64,000 bases of DNA from Delphinapterus leucas (taxonomy: Eukaryota > Chordata > Mammalia > Artiodactyla > Monodontidae). Below the pieces are notes generated by a model. The model saw only the letters and a list, made by a program, of their open reading frames with translations, ran no database searches and was not told the DNA's origin. Where the stretch lies: contig NW_022098037.1 of the NCBI RefSeq assembly GCF_002288925.2, positions 7,109,524 through 7,173,523 of the forward strand, in the 5' to 3' direction. This document shows, in pieces, positions 1 through 12,800 of the stretch. Every line of letters begins with the position of its first letter. The stretch's first letter is position 1. The position numbers were made by a program, and so were the translations under genes.

Positions 1-1311
1 CCAGATTAAATCATTTGAGCTTATCTATTATCAATTCTGCTGGATAGAAGCCAGATATCATATTCTCACTCCTCTTATATCACCAAAAGAAAGAAAACAT
101 TGATAAGTCAAATGATTAAGGCCTTGGCTAGGATGGTGTCATGAATACTTAACAATATGAATAAATGTCTTTTCAAATAAAGATTTCAGAGCTTTCTACT
201 CTTAAGTATAGCTATGTCAATGTTCTTTTCATAAGTAAATGGTCCAATTTCACTTGGACACATTATGCAAAAAGGTCAAATAGAATTCAAGAACTCTCTT
301 GGGATTATATTACACATCTTCTCTATACCAATACAAACACCATGTAATGATAATCCTAGAAGTGTATAAGTCACAAAAACATTGAGAACATGTGAATTTC
401 AAAGTTCAGGATAAGAACATCAAAACAGTAAGAAGAGGATATGTCAGAAATAAATACAAATTTACTTGAAAAGGGGACTAATTTTATGTATAAATAAACA
501 TTTATTGAAAGCTCACTTATAAAGCTTTAAGGGGAGAAGATGCAATCAAGTCTCTTTGTCAACTCCTCCTCTTCCCTAAAAGATGAGGAAACACTAATCA
601 GATGTGTTAAATTTGAGGACCTTGATTATACCACCTTCAAAAGTAAGTGGGGTCACCATGCTTTAAAAGGCTGTATACATGATTGGGACCCTCTCCCTCA
701 TATCTTTTCATCCCACGTGCAGAAAGGGTAAGCTGAGCCAGAGTCCACATGGGAAAAAGCTCAATCACCTCTCTACGCTGTTACATACTCTTCTCTTTGG
801 CCCTCCCTTGTCACTAGCCAGTTGTGACATTCAGTTTTGAACCTAAGGTACAGAAGAGGCCTTAGGAGCTCTGATGCTCCCGTCCAATTTCGCAGAGCCC
901 TACCCTGAAGTTTCTGCACTAACCCAGCTAAGGTTCCCTTGCTTTCTTCTGCAGTTATCCATTGTCTGTTTTCTGGTCTCAGGGATCTTACAGGGTTAGA
1001 AATAAATTTACTGGGGTTAGCGGTAGAATTCTGATATCACAATCCCACACCTCAATGTTTAACACCACAATGGCAGCACAGTGCTTTATGCTGAGAAAAT
1101 AACAACATAATCAGCCCCTGCCTTCAGAGAGTACAGTCTAATAGATCTGTTAAAAAGATGATCACAATACAGTCATAACATTGATAACAGAGACCTGCAT
1201 AATGGGCAAGGTTAGACCCAAGGAAAGGCAGACTGAGTTGAGGACCAGCAAAGAATTTGCTGAGGTGAGTCTTGAAGAGGGGATAAGAGCTTATTTAAAA
1301 TAAAAACCACA

Positions 1312-1520
1312 GGGCTTCCCTGGTGGCGCAGTGGTTGAGAGTCTGCCTGCCAATGCAGGGGACACGGGTTCGTGCCCCAGTCTGGTAAGATCCCACATGC
1401 CGCGGAGCGGCTGGGCCCGTGAGCCATGGCCGCTGAGCCTGTGCATCCGGAGCCTGTGCTCCACAACGGGAGAGGCCACAACAGTGAGAGGCCCACATAC
1501 CGCAAAAAAAAACCAAAAAA
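1312..1520 (+). mobile_element. CHR-2 type SINE
   Basis: Starts GGGCTTCCCTGGTGGCGCAG, carries the tRNA-like box B region (CACGGGTTCGTGCCCC) and ends in CCGCAAAAA-rich sequence. It is flanked by AAAAACCACA on the left and an imperfect copy AAAAACCCACA on the right, consistent with a target-site duplication made by L1 machinery. Confidence 0.9.
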
Positions 1521-2175
1521 AAAAACCCACAAAGGCTCAGAAATATACATATAAATTTTCAAATAATCTATCCATACATAAACTTGTTTCAAAAATATTT
1601 TAAAGAATAAATATATACTTGTCCAGCTATTTCCCTCCAAAATGCTGATTTTATCTTACATTTCATCCAATAAATCTGTGTTGAGATACAGGCAAGTATA
1701 TGTAAAAAATATGAGCCAAATGGATTATAAATTCAATATGCAGAGCTTTCAAAATTAATGACCATGTATTCTCATAGAAATGTTACAGATCTTGCCAAAT
1801 TAAGTTCAGATTATTAACTCAATCCTCATTTTAAAAATCAGAAAATGTATTAAAAATTTAATCCTCACAAAAAAAAAAAGCCCCAAAAAGACTGTTGTAG
1901 AAAGAGTTATAAGATGCCTTCTACAACCATAATCTCTGATTTTGGCTATGGAGGAGAAAAAGTCAAAGTTCTCTACAGCTTGCTAGGTTACAGGAGGTTG
2001 GGAAAGCAAAGGCTTTTTTGTTTTTCAAATTCACGGGTTACCCGGAAGACTCTCTCCTGAAAGAGGCAAGGCTGTCATTTACAGGCCCATCTATGCATTC
2101 ATTTTCATAACTGTTATGTTTTATATTATAAATTGGTAAAATATAATGTTAAGACTCCAATAATAAGACACTTTA

Positions 2176-2452
2176 TTTTTTTAACATCTTTATCAGAGTA
2201 TAATTGCTTTACAATGGTGTGTTAGTTTCTGCTATATAAGAAAGTAAATCAGCTATATGTATACATATATCCCCATATCCCCTCCCTCTTGCGTCTGCCT
2301 CCCACCCTCCCTGTGCTATGCGGCTACTTCCCACTAGCTATATATTTTACATTTGGTAGTGTATATATGTCAATGCTACCCTCTCACTTTGTTCCAGCTT
2401 ACCCTTCCCCCTCCCCGTGTCCTCAAGTTCGTTCTCTATGTCTGCGAACAAC
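2176..2452 (-). mobile_element. 5'-truncated L1 3' end
   Basis: The reverse complement reads the cetartiodactyl L1 3' UTR ending CCAATAAAG/GTTAAAA (here diverged). The perfect 10-bp duplication AGACACTTTA flanks it (2166-2175 and 2453-2462). About 280 bp remain; it also looks internally shortened. Confidence 0.85.
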
Positions 2453-3052
2453 AGACACTTTAAATGCAACCTAAATACTAGATGGATGAAAATAAATGCA
2501 TCATCATAGAATTCTCTTGAAAACCATACTTCTGAAAGCAATACTGTTCCATGGGGCAATCTTTAAGGTATTCTGAAAAGTGAAATATGGTAGGTTAAGA
2601 AGACAAAGAAGCTAGAAGATAAAACTTTGGATCTTTCGTTAGCTTATGAGGTTTAAGGATAAATGAAAGATAGAAAAAAAGCAATTACTTGCTTTGGGGC
2701 ATCCAGCATGAACAGACTCTTACATTTGGAATAAAGTAAGCACAAGATCACAATTTGCACCACTTTAAAAATATATTAACTGGAGCTAAGACTTGAGAGA
2801 AAGATTTTGAAATAAAATGTACTTAATAATAACTTTGTAATAAAAATTATTTAATTTTAATAGTAGAGGAGAAAGCTGACTACTTGAACTATAAGGTTGG
2901 AAATTTTTACCTGATAATTAAATGTCACTCAACGCTTTAGTATAACAGGGAAAGTTAGGAGTTTGAAACATTTCATTAAAAAAACTCTGAAGTGCTAGGG
3001 AGAAATGGGAAAAAGAGCAGAGTTAAGGTCATACTTTAAAAAGACCTCTCAG

Positions 3053-3223
3053 GGCTTTTCTGGTGGTGCAGTGGTTGAGAGTCTGCCTGCCAATGCAGGG
3101 GACACGGGTTCGTGCCCCAGTCCGGGAAGATCCCATGTGCCGCGGAGTGGCTGGGCCTGTGAGCCATGGCCGCTGAGCCTGCGCATCCAGAGCCTGTGCT
3201 CCGCAACGGGAGAGGTCACTAAA
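3053..3223 (+). mobile_element. CHR-2 type SINE with perfect target-site duplication
   Basis: SINE body starting GGGCTTTTCTGGTGGTGCAG and ending GAGAGGTCAC then A's, so it lacks the usual last ~30 bp. It is flanked by the exact 15-bp duplication AAAAAGACCTCTCAG at 3038-3052 and 3224-3238. Confidence 0.93.
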
Positions 3224-4393
3224 AAAAAGACCTCTCAGTTTTTATTAACTATGGTTTGATGGTATAAGGTCTTTCGACAAACTCAACTATGTGATTTATT
3301 TATTATACTTTAGCATAATCCACAGGATATCATTGGAAAGGTTATATAAATAAGTTATAAAGCCGAGAAAACAGAAGGGAGGAGAAGTGAGGATTGAAAA
3401 AAGTTTCCTAAAATATAGCAGAGAAAGTGGTATGGGGTTGGAGAGGGGGAGGCAGTAGGTGGCAAGGGAGAACTGGGGAAAAGGGAAGTTGGTGAAATTT
3501 GATAAGCTTCCTATTTTATCATTAGTTTCATGGAATTGGTTACAGTGTAAGAATAAGAGAAGCCTGAATCTGTAACCTCCATATTTTATCCCTAGTTTCT
3601 TGAAGCTGGTTACATCACAAGAATACAGATACTACTAAAGTTTGGTGAGTCTTTAGTCATTTCTGTATATGAATATAGATAAAGGAAAATACATATAACT
3701 ATAATATCTTACCCTATTAAAGACTTTACTATTATCATCACCTTAATACAAATCTGATTAAAAGCTCGATACAAAAATAATTTGGCCTATGTTCCAAAGG
3801 ACACATTCCAAAGAGATTTGCTGCTATGTTTCCAGAGATGTTGCTTAGAAAATTTGTTGTTTTGCTATATTCTTCCTTAGAGGTTAAGAAACGGAGTCTG
3901 GTTTGTTAAACATCAAAAAGAAGTGTCCAATTTCTGATCTCCAAGAGACAAAGCTACTGGTGGTCTAAGGAGGACATGAGAGACCTCAAAACTGAAGTCT
4001 ACTGAACTGTGGGATTATTTTTGGCAAGTGATAATGGCAGTTTGTCCAACATAAGTAATGAAGAAGAGAGAAGGCAGCCATAAGTCTGATGTTCCAAAAA
4101 ATCATGTCTGTATTTGCGTCACTGGAGAAAGTGTGTAAAGAAGCCACACTAAAGAAATTACGACGGCAACACTAATAGTTAAACACTACTTTCTTATATC
4201 ACAAAAACTGTTGGAGGCTTATAGGACTGCCAATATTTACATTTATTTGTTATTATGTTAATGAAAGCCAAGATACTAAATTCCTTTATAAATCATGTTG
4301 AAATTCTCCTAAAGTTTTAGATTAGAAGGGGAAAAAAACCCTCTTACTCAATCTAATAGAAATGACTTCCCTTTTTAAAAATAATAATACTCC

Positions 4394-6011
4394 GGAGGTT
4401 CCTTAAAAAACTAAAAATAGAACTACCATACAACCCAGCAATCCCACTACTGGGCATATACCCTGAGAAAACCATAATTCAAAAAGAGTCATGTACCGCA
4501 ATGTTCACTGCAGCTCTACCTACAATAGCCAGGACATGGAAGCAACCTAAGTGTCCATTGACAGATGAATGGATAAAGAAGATGTGGCACATATATACAA
4601 TGGAATATTACTCAGCCTTAAAAGGAAACAAAATTGAGTTACTTGCAGTGAGGTGGATGGACCTAGGGTCTCATACAGAGTGAAGTAAGTCAGAAAGAGA
4701 AAAACAAATACCATATCTTAACACATATATATGGAATCTAAAAAAAAAAAAAAAAAAAGGCTCTGAAGAACCTAGGGGCAGGATGGGAATAAAGATGCAG
4801 ACCTACTAGAGAATGGACTTGAGGACACGAGGAGGGGGAAGGGTAAGCTGGGACAAAGTGAGAGAGTGGCATGGATACATATACATTGCCAAATGTAAAA
4901 CCGATAGCTAGTGGGAAGCAGCTGCATAGCACAGGGAGATCAGCTCGGTGCTTTGTGACCACCTAGAGGGGTGGGATAGGGAGGGTGGGAGGGAGGGAGA
5001 TGCAAGAGGGAAGAGATATGGGGATATATGTATACGTATAGCTGATTCACTTTGTTATATAGCAGAAACTAACACGCCATGGTAAAGCAATTATACTCCA
5101 ATAAAGACGTTAAAAAAAAAAAAGATGTGGCACATATATACAATGGAATATTACTCAGCCATAAAAAGAAACAAGGGATTCCCTGGTGGCGCAGTGGTTA
5201 ACAATCCGCCTGCCAATGCAGGGGACACGGGTTCGAGCCCTGGTCCAGGAAGATCCCACATGCCACGGAGCAACTAAGCCCGTGTGCCACTACTGAGCCT
5301 GAGCTCTAGAGCCTGCGAGCCACAACTACTGAGCCTGTGTGCCACAACTACTGAAGCCCACGCACCTAGAGCCCGTGCTCCGCAACGAGAAGCCACCACG
5401 ATGAGAAGCACGCGCACCACAATGAAGAGTAGCCCCTGCTCGCGGCAACTAGAGAAAGCCCATGCACAGCAACGAAGACCCAACATAGCCAAAAATAAAA
5501 ATAAAAATAATAAATTTATTAAAGAAAAAAGAAACGAAATTGAATTATTTGTAGTGAGGTGGATGGACCTAGAGTCTGTCATACAGAGTGAAGTAAGTCA
5601 GAAAGAGAAAAACAAATACCGTATGCTAACACATATATATGGAATCTAAAAACAAAAAAAAGGTTCTGAAGAACCTAGGGGCAGGACAGGAATAAAGACG
5701 CAGATGTAGAGAATGGACCTGAGGACATGGGGAGGGGGAAGGGTAAGTTGGGACGAAGTGAGAGAGTGGCATGGACATATATATGCTACCAAAGTAAAAC
5801 AGATAGCTAGTGGGAAGCAGTCACATAGCACAGGGAGATCAGCTCTGGGCTTTGTGACCACCTAGAGGGGTGGGATAGGGAGGGTGGGAGGGAGGCGCAA
5901 GAGGGAGGGGACATGGGGACATATGTACACATACAGCTGATTCACTCTGTTATAAAGCAGAAACTAACACACCATTGTAAAGCAATTATACTCCAATAAA
6001 GATGTTAAAAA
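4394..6011 (+). mobile_element. Composite: two L1 3' ends in tandem plus nested SINE
   Basis: The first L1 segment (4394-5123) covers the ORF2 C-terminal region (peptide [16 protein letters not shown]) and the 3' UTR to a poly(A). A second segment starts abruptly at GATGTGGCAC (about 5124), repeats the same region and ends at 6011. A CHR SINE (5173-5525) splits the second copy. The outer flanks share AATAATACTCC (4383-4393 and 6012-6022). Confidence 0.9.
5173..5525 (+). mobile_element. Long-form CHR SINE nested in L1
   Basis: Begins GGGATTCCCTGGTGGCGCAG and carries the long 'CACAACTACTGAGCC'-rich body found in the older CHR subfamily, ending in a (AAATAA)-like tail. It is flanked by the exact duplication AAAAAGAAAC (5163-5172 and 5526-5535), a target that is continuous in uninterrupted L1 copies, so the SINE is younger than the L1. 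Confidence 0.92.
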
Positions 6012-9000
6012 AATAATACTCCTTATATGTTCAAGTTTTTTCCTCTCAGTTTATGAGCCTGAATCACAATACAGTTATGAAAGATGGAAAATACGAAGTT
6101 TTTTTCCCTACTTAGGTAAACAATAAAGAAAAGATCTATTGAGTTGGTAGGTGGATAGTACTTTTTTTATTTGAAGGAAGAAAGAATGAGTAGGAATTGA
6201 AAAGATGTTCTGGGCTGGAAAAAAGCAGCCAGTCCTCCAATCAGGCTTCGTTTAAATTTTAACTTAGTGAAATGGACTCAACCATTTCTTTGCCTTCTGA
6301 TTTTCAACAGTGCTATATTTAAAATACCTATATGGCATTTTATGAATCATATTAGTAAGGTGTTATATTTAGAATAAAATCTTCAGGTGAAATAATCTAT
6401 ATAATAGATAATAAATGTTTACTGAACAATCATAACAAAAACAATCACATGTTCAATTATCTCCTTCTGGAAGCTTTCCATGAAGGGATACAAAATTAAT
6501 TTAAATAAACCTCTTAATCACTGTAAAGTGGACGATGGCTACCTAAAAAAGAGGGAAGCTTTATTTCTAATGACTTGTACAGATTTAGAAAATGCTATAC
6601 TCTGATATTACAATATCAGATACTGTTGCCACCAAGGTCATTAATTTGAACCTAAATATGTGGGCAAAAAAGAAGCTCACAAATCTTGACTAGCACTATA
6701 TACAGTGGTTTCTATGGCGCTAACAGTAAATTATTCCTTTTTCAATGATTATCTCAAGAGATTAGTATCCCAGTGAGAAAGTATTCCTCACTGACTGCCC
6801 ATCAGATATCTTTAAAGATGTAAGAACAAATCACATGATAAAATGGACAAAAATGACACTGGCCATGATGGTCAGGGCCCAGGCAGTTACTATTACTTTA
6901 TTCATAAAATAAATACATGTTAGCAGTCCATCTGTGCCTTTTAGAAATGGGAACTAAAGTTAACCTAAATGCTTATCAAGAAAAACCCTTAAAGAAATTA
7001 TTTCAAAACGTGAGGGATCTATTGTCATGAGACAATTCAAAATACAGCTGTATCAATTTCCCCATGTGTTCATTTTTCCCCTGGATATTACTTTAACATG
7101 ATAAATATTAGGTGTAATGACCAAAAAAGTGCATGGTGTTTTCTTTGTAGCTACTCAAATATTTGTTAATTTCACAGTAATTTGGTGCTGTGGAAGACCC
7201 ATTTTCCTCCCTTCATTATAAAGCAAAGATAATATCTACAATTTAAAGTCTTGCTATGATAGGTTAATTAATGCTAGAACTCCATTATAAACATGTCAGT
7301 TACACTACAGCTTTGCTTTCCCTCATTTCACTCAAATGATATTTGTTCTCTGAAATATGTATTAACAGAATTTTCTAAATTTAATTATACTTTTACTTTC
7401 CAGCAATAAAAACTTTAAAAGAATTTCTATAGCAAATCATTTTGGAATTTGCTACTTAAATTAAAAGTATCAATATAATAAATTCAGATGGAATCTTGTT
7501 CAGTTTTGAAAACATTATTATTATATGTGTCTATTAAAGAGGACTTAATGAAATATCTGCAAATATGGTAATAAAAGCTATACATAATAGAATTCTTAGT
7601 ATTTAACTATAAGGATGATTCTACTGATCAAGACCACAGAATATTCACTTTTGAAGTAGTTTTCTGACAGTGGTAATGTGTCTGAACTGGTGTGTTATGA
7701 GTCTTTCATTAAATGCTCTTAGGGATCCATAGGGACCTACTCAAAGAGAGATGACCAAGACTGGGCATTACATGTGGATTCAGAACCACAATGAAGGGCA
7801 ATGAATCAATGGGTCATCAGCACATGGTCTAACCAATAAACTGAATAAAAGTCATTTGTGAACTTGGGCTAGGAAAAGAACAAGAAAAGTTAGGATGCTG
7901 CCGTACATTATGAAAAACTTTGGTAAGATATATTTATGTCTGGAGTTTTTTTTTAAATTGCAGTATTAAGATAAATACAAAAGATGTAGATATCCTCCGG
8001 TAGAGGAATAGATAATTTTCATTCATTTTCTCCCAATAAAATTCAATATTTTGAAATATACTTTTTTTTTAAACATACAGTTAACATATTAGCATTTTCT
8101 CCAAACTGTAAAATAATACTTACCAAAAGATTAACTTACAAATGATGTTGTGATCCATTCAAAACAAATTATCTTCTGTACCATGCCTCCACCCCATTAC
8201 GAATGCTTTCACTGAGATCCTTGTCAGAATATGGTGCTAAAATGTCTTCCTCAAGTTGATGGTCTTTAAAACCTCTAAGACACTTCTCTCCCACCTGAGG
8301 TGAGCCCACTTCCTTACTATAGCTCATTTGCTTCTCTGGTCTTTACTTTTTCTCCCATTAATTTACACAATCTTAGACAGACTAATTTATAGTTAAGGTG
8401 AGAATCACAATATTTCTAAAAAGAGTAAATCTAATGAAGTAACTACTTAATTTACATTACTATTATTCCTCCTCACCAATCTGTAAAACTTTTATGTGAG
8501 GGCCCTTATTTCTGGCAAAGGTGGTCAGTAGGAAAAAAAAATAGAAGGGCACTGAAAAATCAAAGTTGGGTAACTAAAATTTTATAGTCGGTTTCAGAGT
8601 AAAAGAACTATACTGCACATTTCAGCAAGTATAAAAACTGTCATTGTTAGCAATCTTCAAAAGCTTCCTTATAAACTTTTAATAGCGATGTACTGTTCCT
8701 TTTGTCACAACTTCTATCATAAGAGTTAAGGAGTTGTTTAAATTAGTTGGAATGAAAGATATGAAGTCAAAATATAAAAATATTTTTCTGCTAAATCCCC
8801 TGGTCTTTATTGGTTCCCATTTTATGTATCATTTAAATGAAATTCCTATTAAATTCAAAACTACCTTAAGCTTACCCTCTAAAAGTTCTCTCCCCTGTAT
8901 CTGATTGCTTACTTCTACTCCTTTTTCTTGCTTTTGTGGGGAGAAGTGCATAGAGTTATGATGTTATAATGAATTTAAGGCAGATGAAGTAAATTTTTTT

Positions 9001-9586
9001 GGCACTTAGCAAAATAAATAAACTGAAATAAATAATTAAATGTTTCAGCTTGAAAGGGCTGTTTCAGTTAAACTGTCCCACACATTATCTAAATTACTTT
9101 ATATATGATACTGATGATTCAAAAATATGATATGGAGAATAAATTCCTAAAGAAATATAATCTCTTCATACACAGTTTTAAGAAAAACTGATTTGACAAA
9201 TTTAGCATCCTAAATTTATTACCTTATGAATTATTTTTAAAAGAAGATTATTTTGTGCCCGAATTCTCTTATGTTGCACTTACTCCTCCTTTAAATTGTT
9301 TTATTTAAATTAATTTAAATGATCTGATAGATTACTAAATATCAAAGAATTCATACAGCAACCAAATATCCCCCTACAACTCTAAGAGAGACTGGCATCT
9401 GTGTACACTGGCTTGTTGATGTATGACCATTCATCAAATATGACTGAGAATTCTAAACCCTCCTGAAGTTCACAGTCCAAAATATGTATATATTTTCCAG
9501 AGGTTATAAGCACCACAAATAAAAACAGTTATGGTTAAACAACTAGTTCCTATAAACAAATTATTCAAATCAATACTTGCATGGCA

Positions 9587-9841
9587 GGACTTCCCTTACG
9601 GTCCAGTGGTTAAGAATCCGCTTTCCAATGCAGGGGACGCAGGTTTGATCCCTGGTCGGGTAACCAAGATCCCACATGCCACATGCGGCCCGTATGCCAC
9701 AACTACTGAGCCCGTGTGCTCTACAGCCCGTGCACCACAACTAGAGGGAAGCCTGCACGCTGCAACAAAGAGCCCATGCGCCGCAACAAAGACCCGACGC
9801 AGCCAAAAAAAAAAAAGAGGTGCAAAGAAACAAAAAAAATT
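9587..9841 (+). mobile_element. tRNA-derived SINE (GTCCAGTGGTTAAGA subfamily)
   Basis: Starts GGACTTCCCTTACGGTCCAG with box-B-like GCAGGTTTGATCCCTGG and a long A-rich tail. Flanks ACTTGCATGGCA (9575-9586) and ACTTTCGTGGCA (9842-9853) are a 12-bp duplication with two mismatches, implying moderate age. Confidence 0.88.
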
Positions 9842-12800
9842 ACTTTCGTGGCAATTGAATGCCACACAAGGATAGCTATAATGGAAAATATGCAAGCATT
9901 AAAATATTCTGAGCTGTATGATTATGGCAAAAGTGGTATTAGTGAAGAAAATGTGAGGAACAGATAAGCATCAAGACAGGTGCATATAATATTACCAAAT
10001 GGATACTGACAACCATCTAACTTTGTAGGGTCTGCCCACTATGTGTTTTCCCTTCAGTGTTCTAAGGAAAACAAGAAATCAGGAAAACAAATACACCAGG
10101 AAAGCAAGAAATTTAAAACCTGAATTTAGCAATATTATTGTTTACTGTTCTCTAACAAAAATATTTGAGAAAAATAAAATAAGGAATAAACAAAAGGGTA
10201 AGTACGTCATAAAGCAATACTTCTTAACCTTAAATGTGTACATGGTATGACTGGTTCTGGCCTCCCTAACTTTCAATTTCAAGGGAACCTCGGAAGGATT
10301 CAAAAGGAAGCCATAACACTGAAAAATCATAATCTGGAAAACTGGCATAATAATTCTTTACACATGGTTTCCTTAGAGGTTAGTTCACTGACTTTAGCAG
10401 AGAATAAGTAACTTGGGTAGTTTTTGTTTTGTTTTTTGTTTGTTTGTTTTTTGCCAAAGATACAACAAAAAGTACCCGTTTCTAGGTTTTCCAGATACTC
10501 AGGCTATGGCAAAGCATAGGCTGTTACCTCAGGGGCTCTCAATTGGCAGCTAACTGTCACTGTTTTCTGCCTTAGGGCAGAAAATCTCTATCCAATCCTT
10601 CTTGCATTTGATGCAAGATAGAATGTAGAGGAAGCAGGATAACTGTGGTCACTTGAGCTCCACTTATGCCAACTCAAAGTTACTACTCATGCAGTTTACC
10701 ATTCTGCTAAGCTTTGCTTCTCTCTTTTATAGTCAAATGGAAATGGAAGTGAGAAGGATAAAGTATTTTCCCTTTTCAATTTTCAAAGCTGGCTAAATTA
10801 TACAACTAATTAAGCAGACATATGTTCGCCTGTATCTTTTCTTTATCTACATTCGTATGTGTGGGAAATCAATCATTGTACATGCTAGCTTTTACCTTCA
10901 ATGAACAGTGTGATGCTAAAATACCAGAGGAAATTGTCTGTCCCCAAACCTTTATGTAATCAAAAAATACTGACCTTGATACTGGTTAGTAAACTTCAGC
11001 TATTATAAACAAAACACATATTAAAATACCTACAGAATTAAAAATTAAAATTAAAAATAGCATATAATTGTTAAACTAAATCTGCACCAGTGTTTTCCAT
11101 AGCTCTGACTATATATGAACCAGTAGCTCCTCCTTTTGACTATACTGCCAATCACTGATGAGGAACCTACCCTGGAACTCTCTAGACCATGGGAAGTCAC
11201 ATGTGGGTCATGTCCCAAACAAGGTTTTAAAGCCTTTAATTACTCTTAAAAAACTATACCTTATCTAAAGAGTACTCTACTTCATACTTGATTAGTTTCC
11301 CCAGGTCCAAGGTATATAATTTCTTGATGAACATCTTTAATAATAGTTGAAGATTCTTTCCTTAGGTAATGGAACTCACATTTCCCCAGGCCAACATCCA
11401 TTGCTGGCAACAGATGCATCAGAACCACCAGAACCAAGATTATTCAATTCACATTTTAAGCCAGCCAAAGAAAATAGAGCTTTTAAAAAAAATTAAGTGT
11501 CCAAAGAGACTGTTTTGGCAAATATGGTTTCAAAAAATACAAGTCATTAGCTTCTTAATGTGGAAGTCGAATTTTCCCAATGCACAATTTATTACTGGCA
11601 AAGGATTCACCAAGCTCTGCCAGTAAAAAGGGGAGAATTGTTGGAAAAGTGATCTACGCACACAATTCCAGTTAAGTTATAAACGCAATATATAATTTAG
11701 TAAAGACTTGTGCTGCACTATTATGACAACAAACATTAAATCAGAATCAATTACCTGCCATATTTGGAACACAACATTATTACTCACTGAAAAATCTTCT
11801 GTAAAACTTGCTTTAAAAGGAAAAAAAAAAAAACCAGTAAATGCCAGCAGGTGTTCCAGGAACATTCATTAATAATGAGATCCAAATTTGGAGATCAATT
11901 AATGGATCATAAATGTAAAGAACTTTAGATATCATTTTATGTTTGAGGGGACTGAGACCTTAAGAGCCAATATGGTCTGAATATGGTCACACAGGATTGC
12001 ATGACAAAGCTAAGAAACTATATAGCATGTTGCATCCCAGAAGTATGAAGTAAAGATCTTGGTGTGTACCCTGAGGCATTCAAATTGTCTCATAGGTAAC
12101 TACTTCCTGGAACTGTAATCATTTTGTACCTCACAGAAGGTAGTAATCCAGGGGTGACAGAAAAAGGTACAGAGACCAAAAAGAAGGGCACAGCTTATTT
12201 CTCTGTGCATTGGTACTTGTGACATTTGAAAGATTTTGTTGGCTTCTGTTTAAAGGAGTTTATATTAAGCAGTTTTAATTACCTAGTCTCTAAAGTAGAT
12301 TTACAGGTATGTGACAAGTGAGGAAAAGCAAATATAAAAGCAATACATTCCAGGAGATATCTAGGACCCAGGAAGAGGAAGTTTTCAGGGCATCTTACAA
12401 AGAAAGCCAAAAAAGACTGTAGTTCATCCTGATACCCAGAAAGCCCGAGTTTTTTTGTTTTTTTTTAAAACATCAGGGTTTGTAAGTTACAGGACTTTCT
12501 ATGTCTTCCTATCTGAAGTGAGTGTTCACTACATGGGTAGTCAGCAAATTCAAACTTTTATACAAGTGGAGAAGCTGAAAGTGCTTGAGAAACACACTCA
12601 CTGTCTTATGAGAGAGAATGACATAGTTCTAAATAACAATTCAGGAAGGAAGGAAGAGAAAAGATTACAAGAGGGTTGAGGACTTAGTAAGTATTAAGAT
12701 GCTGAGTGGAAGAATATTATATTTTGGAAAAAGATGAGAAACTAAGCATATGTGGAATTACAGGTATAAGAAAGACTGCTTATGGAGCAGCAACTCATAT

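Noticed and set aside
1331..1400. tRNA-like box A and box B sequences
   Set aside because: They belong to the tRNA-derived head of SINEs; no foldable complete tRNA with anticodon arm and acceptor stem was found, here or at other SINE copies.
5284..5649. 121-codon ORF with Arg/Thr-rich start
   Set aside because: Read-through of the long CHR SINE into L1 ORF2; not a gene.
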